The notes: a model not told the origin generated them from the sequence alone. A DNA stretch of 64,000 bases from an uncultured Clostridia bacterium (GCA_944387895.1 CALXGQ010000030.1:1-64000), one strand, 5' to 3'. Shown: positions 7,610 to 17,129, numbered from the stretch's first letter. Translations and numbers: made by a program.

Positions 7610-8770
7610 TCAGATCATATATTTGCAGATCACCGGGTAGTGGTCGGAAGCGTAGCCGCCGTCGATGGGGGTGTTGTGAATAATGTAGTCCACCGCCGTG
7701 GCTTTGTCCTCCTGATGGAAAAGATAATCGATGATATGAGAGCTGTTGTTGGCGGTATCGAGCACCCGGGGATATCCGGAGGGAACGGTTGTCGCCGTCA
7801 TGTCGGTGGTGGGGTCGTCTACCAGAATCCGGGCTTCGTCCAGCGTCTGGCTGAAGGTGTTGTGCCCCTCGCTCCCCACCGTCATATTGCAATCCCCCCC
7901 GACAAAGCACGGATACTGGCTGTTCTTTCGGATTTCGGCATTGATCAGGGTGTAGCTGCCGTTGTGGCAGGTGGTGGTGCCGTCCAGATGGATGTTATAA
8001 TAGACAAAGACTTCCCCGGTCGCCTTATGCTTGAACCGCGCCCAGGTGCAGATCCGGATATAGTCCCCGTCCCAGCCCTTGCTTTCGACCTCGGGCGTTT
8101 CCGAAAGCCAGAAGAAATCCTCTTCCTGCAGCTCCAGCGTGGCGGTGTTGTAGAGAATGGCCAGCCCTTCCACCTGACCGGAATCGCGGTAATGCATCAG
8201 CAGCTGGTAGCCGGGATTGTCCTTGGGCAGCCATTCTTCCCAATCCGGCACCATTTCAGCCAGGCCGACTACGTCCGGCTGATAGGTATCGATGATGGTT
8301 TTGACCCGCGGCCGGCGCTCGGCGCGGGTATGGCCGTTTGTATCGTCGCCGTTGCGAATGTTGAAGGCCATCAGCGTCAGATTGGATTCCTTCAGGACGG
8401 GTTCATTCTCTGAGCCCGTATCGTCGGAGGGGGGTGAACCGCTGTTTCCGGAAGAATCGCCGGAGGAACCATCGGAGGAGCCGCCGGAAGAATCTCCGGA
8501 GGAATCATCGGAAGAGCTGCCGGAGGAGCCGTCGGAAGAACCGTCGGAAGAACCGTCGGAAGAACCGCCGGAGGAATTGCCGGAAGAATCGCTGCCCCCG
8601 GTGGTTCCGGGATCCACAACGGTGGGCTGGTCGCCTGGCTCGGTTTGATTGGAATCCTGGGTGTTTTCAACGGCAGTATCCAGAGCGGCGGATTCCTCCG
8701 GGCTCTTTTGCGCACAGCCGGAGAGGAGGAGCGCGAAAATACAGGTGAAGGCAATCAGAGCTTTTTTCAT
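7610..8770 (-). CDS. Lipoprotein of the endonuclease/exonuclease/phosphatase fold (copy 2)
   Basis: The 386-residue protein has a lipoprotein signal peptide (MKKALIAFTCIFALLLSGC, lipidated Cys19), then a linker of about 80 residues made of Ser, Asp and Gly repeats, then an EEP domain from about residue 128. Expected catalytic signatures are visible: FNIR, AEM, YNIHLD, GGDCNM (usually GDFN), IDYLF and SDHYPV. It probably acts outside the membrane on nucleic acids, phosphoesters or lipids; the substrate is unknown. It lies 62 bp downstream of a paralog on the same strand and shares the SPEESAALDTAVE stretch after the lipobox. Confidence 0.82.
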   Translation of the reverse strand: MKKALIAFTCIFALLLSGCAQKSPEESAALDTAVENTQDSNQTEPGDQPTVVDPGTTGGSDSSGNSSGGSSDGSSDGSSDGSSGSSSDDSSGDSSGGSSDGSSGDSSGNSGSPPSDDTGSENEPVLKESNLTLMAFNIRNGDDTNGHTRAERRPRVKTIIDTYQPDVVGLAEMVPDWEEWLPKDNPGYQLLMHYRDSGQVEGLAILYNTATLELQEEDFFWLSETPEVESKGWDGDYIRICTWARFKHKATGEVFVYYNIHLDGTTTCHNGSYTLINAEIRKNSQYPCFVGGDCNMTVGSEGHNTFSQTLDEARILVDDPTTDMTATTVPSGYPRVLDTANNSSHIIDYLFHQEDKATAVDYIIHNTPIDGGYASDHYPVICKYMI

Positions 8771-8832
8771 GGGAAATAAATCCTTTCAAATTCGTATGAA
8801 AGCTGCTTGGAAAAGAGCTTCGCCCGCGCGCC

Positions 8833-10005
8833 TCAGATTTGATAGGTGGCGATAACGGCGTAGTGATCCGAGGCAAAATACCCGTCAATCATGGTAGTGT
8901 CTACGATATAGTCCACAGCCGCGGCCTTGCTTTCCTGATGGAAAAGATAATCGAAATGATAGAGTCCCGGCCCTGTTTGCCCCGGATTGGGATAGCCGGC
9001 GGGGGTGGTGGTGGCGTTGGAATCGGTGGTGGGATTGCTCAGGGTGGTGCGCGCTTCTTCAAAATAGCCCATGTAGGAGGCCATGCCGGCGTCGCCGGGC
9101 CCGCGGTTGAAATCCCCGACCAGGAACTGCACGTCGGAATCGTAGCGCTGCAGCAGCCGCTTTTCGATTACATTATAGGCGTTCTGGGCAAAGAGATCGG
9201 TTCCTTCACCATGGTAACACATGGCCAGGATTGTTTTCCCCGTCGCCTTATGGGTCAGCCGCGCCCAGGTGCAGATCCGGGGGAGGGAGGCGTCCCAGCT
9301 CTTGCTTTCGGTATCCGGCGTTTCCGAGAGCCAGAAAGAACCTTCCTCAATCAGCGTAAAAAGATCTTTTTTATAAAGAATGGCCAGCCCTTCCGGGTTG
9401 CTGGTGGAGCGGTAGTGGACCAGGATTTCATACTGGCTGCCAAGCTGGGTTTCAAGCTGGGTTTTCCACGTAGGCACCACCTCCTGCATCCCAACGATGT
9501 CCGGATCGTACATTTCTACGATCTGCTTTACCCGGGGCGCACGCTCCACGATGCTGTGGCCGTTCGGATCGTCGGTATAGCGGATATTGAAGGACATCAT
9601 GGTGAAATTGGCGGTTTTGGCTTCTTCCCCATCCGCGTCGGTGCCGTTTCCGGTATCTGGCTGGTCGCCGTCTGTGGAGGAACCGTCGTTGCCGCCGGAG
9701 CTGTTGCCGGAGCTGCCGTCACCGTCGTTTCCACCGGAGCTGTCGGAGCCGCTGTCGTTTCCGGAAGAGGGCTGATCGGAATCATTGCCGCCCGTCTGCC
9801 CGTCCGACGAAGGACGATCCGGCTGATCCACGATCTGCGGTTTGTCGGTTTCCGTTTCCGTTTCCCCGCTTCCGCTGCCTTCCACCGCGGTATCGAGCGC
9901 GGCGCTTTCCTCCGGCGCTTTTTCCGCGCATCCGCAGACGCCGACAAGGGGAACCAGAACGATCATGCAAAGCAGTAACATTCTTCTGAAAAATAATTTG
10001 TTCAT
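8833..10005 (-). CDS. Lipoprotein of the endonuclease/exonuclease/phosphatase fold (copy 1)
   Basis: The 390-residue paralog of the downstream gene has a lipoprotein signal (lipobox VGVCGC, about Cys26), the stretch APEESAALDTAVE, a Ser/Gly/Asp/Asn-rich linker and an EEP domain from about residue 132. Motifs are SFNIRY, MQEV, VGDFNR, FDYLFH and SDHYAV. The NTHLD-type strand is altered to MCYHGEG, so catalysis may differ from copy 2. It has a promoter at 10227-10255 and a leader of about 215 bases. The pair looks like a tandem duplication with the linkers diverging faster than the domains. Confidence 0.82.
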   Translation of the reverse strand: MNKLFFRRMLLLCMIVLVPLVGVCGCAEKAPEESAALDTAVEGSGSGETETETDKPQIVDQPDRPSSDGQTGGNDSDQPSSGNDSGSDSSGGNDGDGSSGNSSGGNDGSSTDGDQPDTGNGTDADGEEAKTANFTMMSFNIRYTDDPNGHSIVERAPRVKQIVEMYDPDIVGMQEVVPTWKTQLETQLGSQYEILVHYRSTSNPEGLAILYKKDLFTLIEEGSFWLSETPDTESKSWDASLPRICTWARLTHKATGKTILAMCYHGEGTDLFAQNAYNVIEKRLLQRYDSDVQFLVGDFNRGPGDAGMASYMGYFEEARTTLSNPTTDSNATTTPAGYPNPGQTGPGLYHFDYLFHQESKAAAVDYIVDTTMIDGYFASDHYAVIATYQI

Positions 10006-10226
10006 TGCGGTATCTCCTTAAAAATAGTGATGAACAGACGTCGTTTCAAAAGAAAACGGCGCTTGCTTTTAAGAGAAAAGAAAGAGTGCGCGTATGCCGG
10101 GCAGCTCCTGAACGGGCTGCGCCACGGCTTTTTTCATGGCATTGGATCCGGTGGCGCCGTTATCCTGCGGCGATTTTCGCAAGGCGCTGCACACTTACTC
10201 ATCTTACCATCATCATGCACAATTTT
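10006..10226 (-). promoter_or_regulatory. Long structured 5' leader of the lipoprotein operon
   Basis: About 215 bases lie between the predicted transcription start and the ATG at 10005. A hairpin with GCGCCAC / GTGGCGC arms lies near 10128-10160 on the minus strand. I do not recognise any known riboswitch class. A GGAGA ribosome site precedes the start. Confidence 0.35.
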
Positions 10227-10255
10227 ATTTTACAAAAAACAAAACAATTTGTAAA
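10227..10255 (-). promoter_or_regulatory. Sigma-A promoter of the lipoprotein operon
   Basis: TTTACA (10250-10255) and TAAAAT (10227-10232) on the minus strand, spacer 17 bp. Confidence 0.6.
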
Positions 10256-10297
10256 GGGAAGAATGTGATTAAATAGAAGAAAAATGTGATATTTTCA

Positions 10298-10326
10298 TTG
10301 CTCTTTTATCAAAAGCCCGTTATAAT
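10298..10326 (+). promoter_or_regulatory. Putative promoter of the AraC-type gene
   Basis: TTGCTC (10298-10303), 17 bp, then TATAAT (10321-10326). The ribosome site AAAGGGGGGAG begins about 10 bases later, so the leader would be very short. Confidence 0.6.
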
Positions 10327-10350
10327 GGAAAAAGAAAGGGGGGAGCCGCG

Positions 10351-11178
10351 GTGAAAAAGAAGCCTTCGATATCCGATGGGATTATGTTGGGCGCCTGCTT
10401 TTGCCCGGATGTACGGCTGTTCTTTTTTATCCGGGAGCGGTGGATCAAGCCGGGCGACGGCGTTTGGGGCGAAAACGGGACCCGACCCAGGCACCTTCTG
10501 TTTTTCATCCAGAACGGATATGGGAGCGTCCGAACCCATGCCGGGCAGTTTGATTTGAAGGCCGGGGATATCATCTGCCTCTTTCCCCAGAAGCAGCTTT
10601 ACTGGCGGGCAGACGAAAAAGAGCCGTGGAATTATCTCACCCTGGAGCTGATCGGGAACGACGTGGAAAAAACGCTGGCCGATCTGGGATTTACGCGGGA
10701 AAACCCGGTTCTGACGCCTGCAAATCCGGAAAAGTGCGTATCCACCATAGAGGAATACAGCGCATGGCTTTATGCGGAGCGGAAGAATCCCCTGATGCTG
10801 CAATCGATCCTCTTTCGGATCCTCGCCTATATGGAGGATCTGCACAGGCTGAAAGAGCATGTGTGGGCGGTTGATCTGGTGCAGGCATATATCCGCCTGC
10901 ATTATGATCAGCCCATCACGGTGGCGGGGCTGGCGGAGATGTGCGCTCTTTCCCGCAGCTATTTATCCCGGCTTTTTCGCCAAAAGACCGGCCGGACGAT
11001 TCAGGAGGAACTGATATCCTGCCGGATCCATGCGGCGAAGAGGTTGCTGCTGGAGAGCGATTACGAGCTGGAAAAGATCGCGCTGCTGGCGGGCTTCCGC
11101 ACGGTTTCCGCCTTTTATAAATCCTTTCGCAAGAACGTCGGATGCTCCCCTTATCAATACCGCAGCAGCAGAAGATAG
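10351..11178 (+). CDS. AraC family transcriptional regulator
   Basis: The 275-residue protein has an N-terminal cupin-like sensing half (about 30-125, with HAGQFDLKAGDIICLFPQ) and a C-terminal AraC double helix-turn-helix (about 178-272, with ITVAGLAEMCALSRSYLSRLF and IALLAGFRTVSAFYKSFRK, ending GCSPYQYR). It uses a GTG start with a good ribosome site. It is divergent from the lipoprotein operon and could control it. The effector is unknown; such cupin-AraC regulators often sense sugars. Confidence 0.87.
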   Translation: MKKKPSISDGIMLGACFCPDVRLFFFIRERWIKPGDGVWGENGTRPRHLLFFIQNGYGSVRTHAGQFDLKAGDIICLFPQKQLYWRADEKEPWNYLTLELIGNDVEKTLADLGFTRENPVLTPANPEKCVSTIEEYSAWLYAERKNPLMLQSILFRILAYMEDLHRLKEHVWAVDLVQAYIRLHYDQPITVAGLAEMCALSRSYLSRLFRQKTGRTIQEELISCRIHAAKRLLLESDYELEKIALLAGFRTVSAFYKSFRKNVGCSPYQYRSSRR

Positions 11179-11195
11179 CGGGGGTGGAAAAAAGA

Positions 11196-11230
11196 AAAAA
11201 GCAGCCGCATCAAAAACGGCTGCTTTTATT
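11196..11230. terminator. Bidirectional terminator
   Basis: AAAAGCAGCCG / CGGCTGCTTTT stem with a 9-base loop, between the convergent AraC-type gene and secG. Confidence 0.75.
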
Positions 11231-11249
11231 TTTATATGCTGGTTTGGAA

Positions 11250-11489
11250 TCAAACGGCAATGATGTTCATGGCAAGAACGCAAAAAACGATTAAAACCGA
11301 AAGAACAATGGTGATCTTGGAGAGCACGGCGTCCCGGTTGCGTTTTTTGTTCTTATTAAAATAGCTGTCTGCATCGCTGCCTCCGGCAAAGGCGCCCAGC
11401 CCCTGGGACTTCCCCTGCTGGATGGACACACAAAGGATGATGGAGATTGCCAGAACCAGAATTGCGGATCCGAAAATATAGGTTGCCAT
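11250..11489 (-). CDS. secG: Preprotein translocase subunit SecG
   Basis: A 79-residue protein with two membrane segments (about 4-22 and 56-77) around the SecG loop VSIQQGKSQGLGAFAGGSD. SecG is the accessory gamma subunit of the SecYEG channel, and secA is also encoded in this window. I prefer the ATG at 11489 (GAAAGG 11 bp upstream) to the GTG at 11498, which is too close to that site. Confidence 0.88.
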   Translation of the reverse strand: MATYIFGSAILVLAISIILCVSIQQGKSQGLGAFAGGSDADSYFNKNKKRNRDAVLSKITIVLSVLIVFCVLAMNIIAV

Positions 11490-11545
11490 CAGATTCACGA
11501 CCTTTCTATTGAAAAATTTAAGATACAGAAAATCAAGTGATATTT

Positions 11546-11574
11546 ATTGTAACATACTCAAAATAAAAAAGCAA
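11546..11574 (-). promoter_or_regulatory. Sigma-A promoter of secG
   Basis: TTGCTT (11569-11574), 17 bp, TACAAT (11546-11551) on the minus strand. Confidence 0.6.
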
Positions 11575-11780
11575 GAGTTTTTTCAGAAAGCAAAAATAAA
11601 GCAAAGGTAAACCGGCCGGGGAGGTTATCAACAGGCAAAAAGGCAGAAAAAACAGGAAAATTGTCGGAGAAGAGCGGGGTTTTGCACAGTTTGAACAGAG
11701 TTTTCAACAGGTTTTATGTAAACAAGACCCGCCGGATGTGGAAAAAAATGGCAGAGCGCAGCGGTGGATGCGGGGAAAAA

Positions 11781-12578
11781 TCAGAGGATTTTTCCCTTGC
11801 GGAGCAGGCACCAGAGGAGATACCAGACCGCCAGAAGGCCGATGCCGCCGAAGATGAGGATCCGCACCGCCAGAATCGGGAGCGCGGGGATGGAGCCCAC
11901 GCCGATGAGGATCAGGCTGAAGGCGGAAGGGGCGATCAGGCATACCGCCCCGGCGGGGGCGGAGCACCTGCGGTTCAGAAGCAGGGCAAAAAGCGTTCCG
12001 GCCGCCATGATCCCGGCGCAGATCAGCGCCAGAGCCCAGTTCGGCAGATAACCGAATTCGGCGGTGTTCAGGATGAAGGTGGAGGGAGAAAGGCAGCGCT
12101 CATAATAGTAATAAAGGCAGAGGATGTTGAGGGTGATCAGTCCGGCGGCCGGGGCGGCGGCCGGGCCGGCTTTGTAGTACCCGACATAGCCGGCAAAGTA
12201 ACCCACCGCGGCGTAAAGAACCAGCTCGGTGGCCAGCCGGAAAAATTGCAGGCCGTTGGCAAAGAGGGTCAGCCAGGGAAAGAGGAAGGCGGCCGGAAAG
12301 AGCGCCAGCAGGCAAAGAACAAAAGAGAGGGAGAAAAGCCGGTTCCCCTTTTTACGGCCGTTTTTCAGCCAGAGGAACAGAAGCAGGCCAAAGGCCGCGG
12401 CGGATATCCCGAAAAGAACCGGCAGCAGCCACGGCAGCATTTGACGGAAAATATAGTCGTAGCGGTACCGGGCGAAGCGTTCGGCCCAGAGCAGCCCGGC
12501 CAGCGCCAGCAGCATGAAAAAGAGCAGACTGATTCTGCCGTTGATGATATCCTGATATTTGAAGTCTTTTTTCGCCAT
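11781..12578 (-). CDS. Hypothetical polytopic membrane protein
   Basis: A 265-residue protein with about eight hydrophobic segments and no motif I recognise. Notable stretches are AVGYFAGYVGYYKAG in the middle and a basic C terminus (RKGKIL). It follows rsmE by 21 bp on the same strand and is probably the last gene of the hemW-prmA-rsmE operon. The ATG at 12578 is preceded by AGGAGG. Confidence 0.7.
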   Translation of the reverse strand: MAKKDFKYQDIINGRISLLFFMLLALAGLLWAERFARYRYDYIFRQMLPWLLPVLFGISAAAFGLLLFLWLKNGRKKGNRLFSLSFVLCLLALFPAAFLFPWLTLFANGLQFFRLATELVLYAAVGYFAGYVGYYKAGPAAAPAAGLITLNILCLYYYYERCLSPSTFILNTAEFGYLPNWALALICAGIMAAGTLFALLLNRRCSAPAGAVCLIAPSAFSLILIGVGSIPALPILAVRILIFGGIGLLAVWYLLWCLLRKGKIL

Positions 12579-12599
12579 AACGGGATTCCTCCTGATTTT

Positions 12600-13292
12600 T
12601 TACAGATTGCCGGATCGGTCTAACAGAATGGGGAGCAGAAAAGCGGCTGCGTCCTCGGTGCGCAGGATGCGCCTGCCCAGCGAGCAGCAGGTCAGGGCGT
12701 CCGCCTCCTCCGGGGCAAGGCCGCCCTCCGGCCCGATCAGAAACGCGATGGAGCCGGTTCCCGGCAGCTCCGGCAGGGGTGCGTCGGCATTTTCATAGCA
12801 GAGGAAGCGGCAGTCCGCCTGCTTCATTTCCTCCACCGCCTCGGGAAAGGAGAGCACCGGCCCGATCTCCGGCAGGATGCTTCGCCCGCTTTGGGTGGCG
12901 GCGGAAGCAACGATCTTCTCCCAGCGCCGGCGCTTGTTTTCATTGGGCGGCGCGCCGATCGTGCGGGCGCTGACGACCGGAACAAACCGGGTCACGCCCA
13001 GCGGCGTGCAGCGGTGCAGCACCGTTTCCATTTTATCGCCCTTGGGCAGGCACTGGTAAAGGGTAATGGATAGCCTGCTCTCGCCCTCCGCAGGCCTGCG
13101 CTCCAGAACGGTAAACTGAGCGGCGTCCCGGGAACAGGCGGTCATGCGGGCAAGATAGTCCATCCCTTTCCCGTCGCTGAAAAGGGCGGTATCGCCCACC
13201 GCCATCCGGCGCGCGCGGGTAAGGTGCCGGTAGGTTTCCCCCTCAACGGCAAAGGTTTCCCCCGGGATCTGGGGCAAAAAGAAATGTTCCAT
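12600..13292 (-). CDS. rsmE: 16S rRNA (uracil-1498-N3)-methyltransferase RsmE
   Basis: The 230-residue protein has the N-terminal PUA-like part (VEGETYRHLTRARRMAVGD) and the C-terminal SPOUT knot with the SAM-binding loop FLIGPEGGLAPEEAD. It methylates U1498 in the 30S decoding region. The ATG at 13292 lies one base after the prmA stop codon, with AAAGGA inside the prmA end as ribosome site. The usual RILRTEDAA motif near the C terminus is present. Confidence 0.92.
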   Translation of the reverse strand: MEHFFLPQIPGETFAVEGETYRHLTRARRMAVGDTALFSDGKGMDYLARMTACSRDAAQFTVLERRPAEGESRLSITLYQCLPKGDKMETVLHRCTPLGVTRFVPVVSARTIGAPPNENKRRRWEKIVASAATQSGRSILPEIGPVLSFPEAVEEMKQADCRFLCYENADAPLPELPGTGSIAFLIGPEGGLAPEEADALTCCSLGRRILRTEDAAAFLLPILLDRSGNL

Positions 13293-13293
13293 G

Positions 13294-14235
13294 TTATCCT
13301 TTCGCGGTGATGGCAATCCAGCCGCGCTCCTCTTCCAAATGGAGGATTTTCAGCCCCGCCGCGGTGATGGCGTCGGCCAGCTCCTCTTTTCGTTCGTTGA
13401 TGATGCCGGAGGCGATAAAAAGACCGCCGGGCAACAGAACCTGATGCAGATCCCGAAGCAATTGCAGAATGACGTCTGCAACGATATTGGCGACCACAAG
13501 GGGATACCGCCCCTCTACCACGCTCAGCAGATCTCCGGCGGCATAGGCGGCCCGATCCTCCACGCCGTTGAGGGCGGCGTTGCGCCGCGCCACCTCCACC
13601 GCCAGCTGGTCGATATCGCAGCCAAAGGCCTTTTCCGCTCCCAGCAGGAGGCCGGCAATGGAGAGGATCCCGCTGCCGCAGCCTACGTCCAGAATGGATT
13701 TTCCCGCCGGTTCCGCCTGGATTAGAGCCTTCAGGCAAAGGCGGGTGGTTTCATGGGCGCCGGTTCCGAACGCCATGCCCGGATCCATCTTCAGCACCGT
13801 TTCACCCGCCCGGGGCAGATAGCGCTCCCAGACCGGCACCACCGTCAGGTTCTCCACATGAATGGGCTTATAATACTGCATCCAGCCGCTCTGCCAGTTT
13901 TCTTCCGGCAGATCCGAAACCGTGATCTCCAGCGTGCCGTAAAGGGCGGCCTCCGGGCTTTGCCGCAGCGCCTCGATCCGGCGTTCGATGTCCTGAAAGA
14001 GCGCCGCTCCCTGGGGATTATCGGCGGCGTAAACCTTGATCAGGGTGCGGCCGCTTTGACGCGCCATCAGCCCTTCGTCCACATAATCCCAATGGGGGGT
14101 AACGGTATCCAGAAATTCCTGAAAATCACGGGGATCGATCACCTCAAATCCGCCGGCGCCCGCCGCGATCAACAGGTTGCTGACCGCTTCCTGCCCGGTG
14201 GAAAGGGTTTCGATCGTCATCTGTTTGTAGTTCAT
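13294..14235 (-). CDS. prmA: Ribosomal protein L11 methyltransferase PrmA
   Basis: A 313-residue class I SAM methyltransferase with motif I LDVGCGSGILSIAG (about 178-191), preceded by MDPGMAFGTGAHETTRLCL, and the catalytic-region VANIVADVI. It trimethylates ribosomal protein L11. The prmA-rsmE pair is common in Firmicutes. Its ATG immediately follows the hemW stop, using AAGGAG in the hemW 3' end. Confidence 0.94.
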   Translation of the reverse strand: MNYKQMTIETLSTGQEAVSNLLIAAGAGGFEVIDPRDFQEFLDTVTPHWDYVDEGLMARQSGRTLIKVYAADNPQGAALFQDIERRIEALRQSPEAALYGTLEITVSDLPEENWQSGWMQYYKPIHVENLTVVPVWERYLPRAGETVLKMDPGMAFGTGAHETTRLCLKALIQAEPAGKSILDVGCGSGILSIAGLLLGAEKAFGCDIDQLAVEVARRNAALNGVEDRAAYAAGDLLSVVEGRYPLVVANIVADVILQLLRDLHQVLLPGGLFIASGIINERKEELADAITAAGLKILHLEEERGWIAITAKG

Positions 14236-15309
14236 TTAATACTCCTTGGATAATATATCTGAAATAATACTGTTTGTCAAATAAAATCCCCGTTCGTTGA
14301 GGATCAGGCGATCCTTTTGGATGAAAGCGAAATCCCGGTAGCGCTCCGGCTGAAACTGCGCCGGCAGGAGCCTGAGGGGGACGCCTTCGGCGGTGCGGAG
14401 CCCCAGCATGATGGCCTCTTCCCGGGCCTCGGCGGCGCCGATCGGCTGAGGGTTGCAAAGGGGCCAGGGGTGGCGGATAAATTCCTCCCGGTCGTCCGGA
14501 AAGGCGTAGCGGACGCTCCGCAGAAAAGAGTGGGCGGCCGAGCCGAGGCCGATATAATCGGTTCTGCGCCAGTAGGCCAGATTATGGCGGGATTCAAAGC
14601 CCGGCAGGGCAAAATTGGAGATTTCATAGTGGGTCATGCCCTTTTCGGCGGCGCGGCGGCAGAGGAGCAGCCAGAGCTGCTCTTCCTGCTCCTCCTCCAT
14701 GGGAAGCGCGGTCGCGGCCAGGGGGGTGCCCGGCTCCAGCTGAAGGGAGTAGGCGGAAAGGTGGGTGATGGGATAGGCCAAAAGACGATCCAGCGTATCG
14801 GCGAAGGAGGCGGCGGTCTGCCCCGGCAGGCCAAACATGACGTCGGCGCTCACGTTGGTGAACCCGGAGCGGAAAATCAGCTCCAGCGCCGCCAGTGCGC
14901 TGGCGGCGTCATGGGGGCGCCGGAGGCTCCGCAGCTCTTCCTCCTGAAGGGACTGCACGCCGAGGGAAAGGCGGTTGACGCCCGCCTCCCGCAGGGCGGC
15001 AAGCAGAGCGGGGGTGGTGCTTTCGGGGTTGAGCTCCACCGTGCATTCCGGCCGGCGGTCGAAGGAGAAGGCGCGGCGCGCCTGCTCTAAAACCCGGCTC
15101 AGACGTTCTGTGCCGAGGAGGGCAGGGGTGCCGCCGCCGCAATAGAGGGTAGAAAGAGGGCGGGTTTCCCGGCTCCCGGCGGCGCGGATGGAGGCGCAGA
15201 GCGCTTCTGTATAGCGTTCCTTTTCCGCGCAGGAGCCGGGCGCGGAATAAAAGGCGCAGTAGGCGCATTTTTGCTTGCAGAAGGGAATGTGCAGATAAAG
15301 CGAGAGCAT
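14236..15309 (-). CDS. hemW: Radical SAM heme chaperone HemW
   Basis: A 357-residue radical SAM protein. Its N terminus LYLHIPFCKQKCAYCAFYS gives the CxxxCxxC cluster motif, with GGGTPALL and TVELNPEST following. It lacks the extra residues of true coproporphyrinogen dehydrogenase HemN, so a heme-chaperone role is likelier. The ATG at 15309 overlaps the lepA stop (TGATG), the usual lepA-hemW arrangement in Firmicutes. An in-frame extension of 45 codons upstream lies inside lepA and lacks family similarity, so I rejected it. Confidence 0.9.
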   Translation of the reverse strand: MLSLYLHIPFCKQKCAYCAFYSAPGSCAEKERYTEALCASIRAAGSRETRPLSTLYCGGGTPALLGTERLSRVLEQARRAFSFDRRPECTVELNPESTTPALLAALREAGVNRLSLGVQSLQEEELRSLRRPHDAASALAALELIFRSGFTNVSADVMFGLPGQTAASFADTLDRLLAYPITHLSAYSLQLEPGTPLAATALPMEEEQEEQLWLLLCRRAAEKGMTHYEISNFALPGFESRHNLAYWRRTDYIGLGSAAHSFLRSVRYAFPDDREEFIRHPWPLCNPQPIGAAEAREEAIMLGLRTAEGVPLRLLPAQFQPERYRDFAFIQKDRLILNERGFYLTNSIISDILSKEY

Positions 15310-17111
15310 CAGGAATCCAGCTTGAGGACCGCCATAAAGGCCTCCTGGGGCACCTCCACGCTGCCCAGCTGACGCATCCGTTTTTTTCCTTCTTTCTGCT
15401 TTTCCAGCAGTTTTTTCTTTCGGGTGATATCGCCGCCGTAGCATTTGGCCAGAACATCCTTGCGGAGCGCTTTGACGGTTTCCCGGGCGATGATCTTCCC
15501 GCCGATACAGGCCTGGATCGGCACTTCAAAAAGCTGGCGGGGAATATGCTCTTTCAGCTTTTCCGCCATCCGGCGCGCTCGGGGATAGGCTTTTTCCGCG
15601 TGGACGATAAAGGAAAGGGCGTCGACGATCTCGCCGTTGAGCATGATATCCAGCTTGACCAGCCGGGATTCCCGGTAGTCCGCCAGCTCATAGTCCAAAG
15701 AGGCGTAGCCGCGGGTGCGGGATTTCAGGGTATCGAAAAAGTCATAGATGATTTCGCCGAGGGGCAGCTCGTAATGGATGTTGACGCGGTCGCTGTCGAT
15801 GTAGCTCATATCCTTGTAGATCCCCCGGCGGTCCTGGCAGAGATCCATGATGTTGCCGACAAATTCCTTGGGAGAAATGATATCGGCTTTGACATAAGGC
15901 TCCTCTGTTGCGGCGATCACGCCGGGATCGGGATAGTTGGTGGGGTTATCGATCTGCAAAACCGTGCCGTCGGTTTTGGTAACGCGATAGCTGACCGAGG
16001 GGGCGGTGGTGATGATATCGATGAAAAACTCCCGCTCGATCCGCTCCTGGATCACCTCCATATGCAGCAGACCCAGGAATCCGCACCGGAACCCAAATCC
16101 CAGGGCAACGGAGGTTTCCGGCTCAAAGAGGAAGGAGGCGTCGTTGAGCTTGAGCTTGGCAAGGGCTTCCCGGAGGTCGTCGTAGCGGGCGCCGTCGGCA
16201 GGATAGATGCCGGAAAAAACCATGGGCGTGCAGGGCTTATAGCCCGGCAGCGGCTTCTGGCAGGGGCGGGCGCAGAGGGTAACGGTATCGCCTACCCGGG
16301 TATCCTCCACGTTTTTGATGGAGGCGGTAAGATAGCCGACCTGCCCGGCCTTCAGGATCCCGGACGGCTCAAAGCCCAGCGGGCGCAGAAAGCCGCATTC
16401 CACAACGTCAAATTCCGCTCCGGTCGCCATCATGCGGATGCGGTCGCCGGTCCGCAGGGTTCCTTCTTTCATGCGGATATAAACGATAACGCCTTTATAG
16501 CTGTCGTAATAACTGTCGAAAATCAGGGCGGAGAGCGGCGCTTCCGGATCTCCGCCGGGGGCGGGGATCTGGTGGACGACCGCTTCCAGAACCGCCTGCA
16601 TATTGACGTTGTTTTTGGCGGAAACCCGCGGCGCGTCCAGCGCCGGGATCCCGATCACGTCCTCGATCTCGCGGGCGACCCGCTCCGGATCGGCGGCGGG
16701 GAGATCGATTTTATTGATCACCGGGATCAGCTCCAGATCGTTGTCCAGCGCAATATATGTATTGGCCAGCGTCTGCGCTTCGATCCCCTGGGATGCGTCC
16801 ACAACCAGCACCGCGCCCTCGCAGGCGGCCAGCGCCCGGGATACTTCATAATTGAAGTCCACGTGCCCCGGCGTATCGATCAGATTGATTTCATAGTCCT
16901 CCCCGTTCTGGGCGTGATAGTCCAGCCGGACCGCCCGGGCCTTGATGGTAATGCCCCGTTCGCGTTCCAGATCCATATTGTCTAAAAGCTGATCCTCCAT
17001 CTCCCGCTTGTCCACGGTATGGCAAAGCTCCAGCAGCCGGTCGGCAATAGTGGACTTGCCGTGGTCGATATGGGCGATGATGGAAAAATTCCGTATGTTT
17101 TTCTGATTCAC
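15309..17111 (-). CDS. lepA: Elongation factor 4 (LepA)
   Basis: A full-length 600-residue translational GTPase. G1 [10 protein letters not shown]2 region [13 protein letters not shown]3 DTPGHVDF and G4 NKIDLP are present, followed by domains II and III and the LepA-specific C-terminal domain ([20 protein letters not shown], tail [20 protein letters not shown] given in part). LepA acts on ribosomes during initiation/elongation and 30S assembly. It is followed by hemW with overlap. Confidence 0.96.
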   Translation of the reverse strand: MNQKNIRNFSIIAHIDHGKSTIADRLLELCHTVDKREMEDQLLDNMDLERERGITIKARAVRLDYHAQNGEDYEINLIDTPGHVDFNYEVSRALAACEGAVLVVDASQGIEAQTLANTYIALDNDLELIPVINKIDLPAADPERVAREIEDVIGIPALDAPRVSAKNNVNMQAVLEAVVHQIPAPGGDPEAPLSALIFDSYYDSYKGVIVYIRMKEGTLRTGDRIRMMATGAEFDVVECGFLRPLGFEPSGILKAGQVGYLTASIKNVEDTRVGDTVTLCARPCQKPLPGYKPCTPMVFSGIYPADGARYDDLREALAKLKLNDASFLFEPETSVALGFGFRCGFLGLLHMEVIQERIEREFFIDIITTAPSVSYRVTKTDGTVLQIDNPTNYPDPGVIAATEEPYVKADIISPKEFVGNIMDLCQDRRGIYKDMSYIDSDRVNIHYELPLGEIIYDFFDTLKSRTRGYASLDYELADYRESRLVKLDIMLNGEIVDALSFIVHAEKAYPRARRMAEKLKEHIPRQLFEVPIQACIGGKIIARETVKALRKDVLAKCYGGDITRKKKLLEKQKEGKKRMRQLGSVEVPQEAFMAVLKLDS

Positions 17112-17129
17112 TTAGATGTTCCTTTTGTT

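Noticed and set aside
8434-8754. Arg-rich and Glu-rich reading frames opposite the lipoprotein linker
   Set aside because: They are strand shadows of the Ser/Asp/Gly codon repeats, with no ribosome sites and no plausible protein composition.
15546-16985. 479-codon open frame on the plus strand opposite lepA
   Set aside because: Long antisense frames are common in GC-rich genes; lepA is intact and full-length on the other strand.
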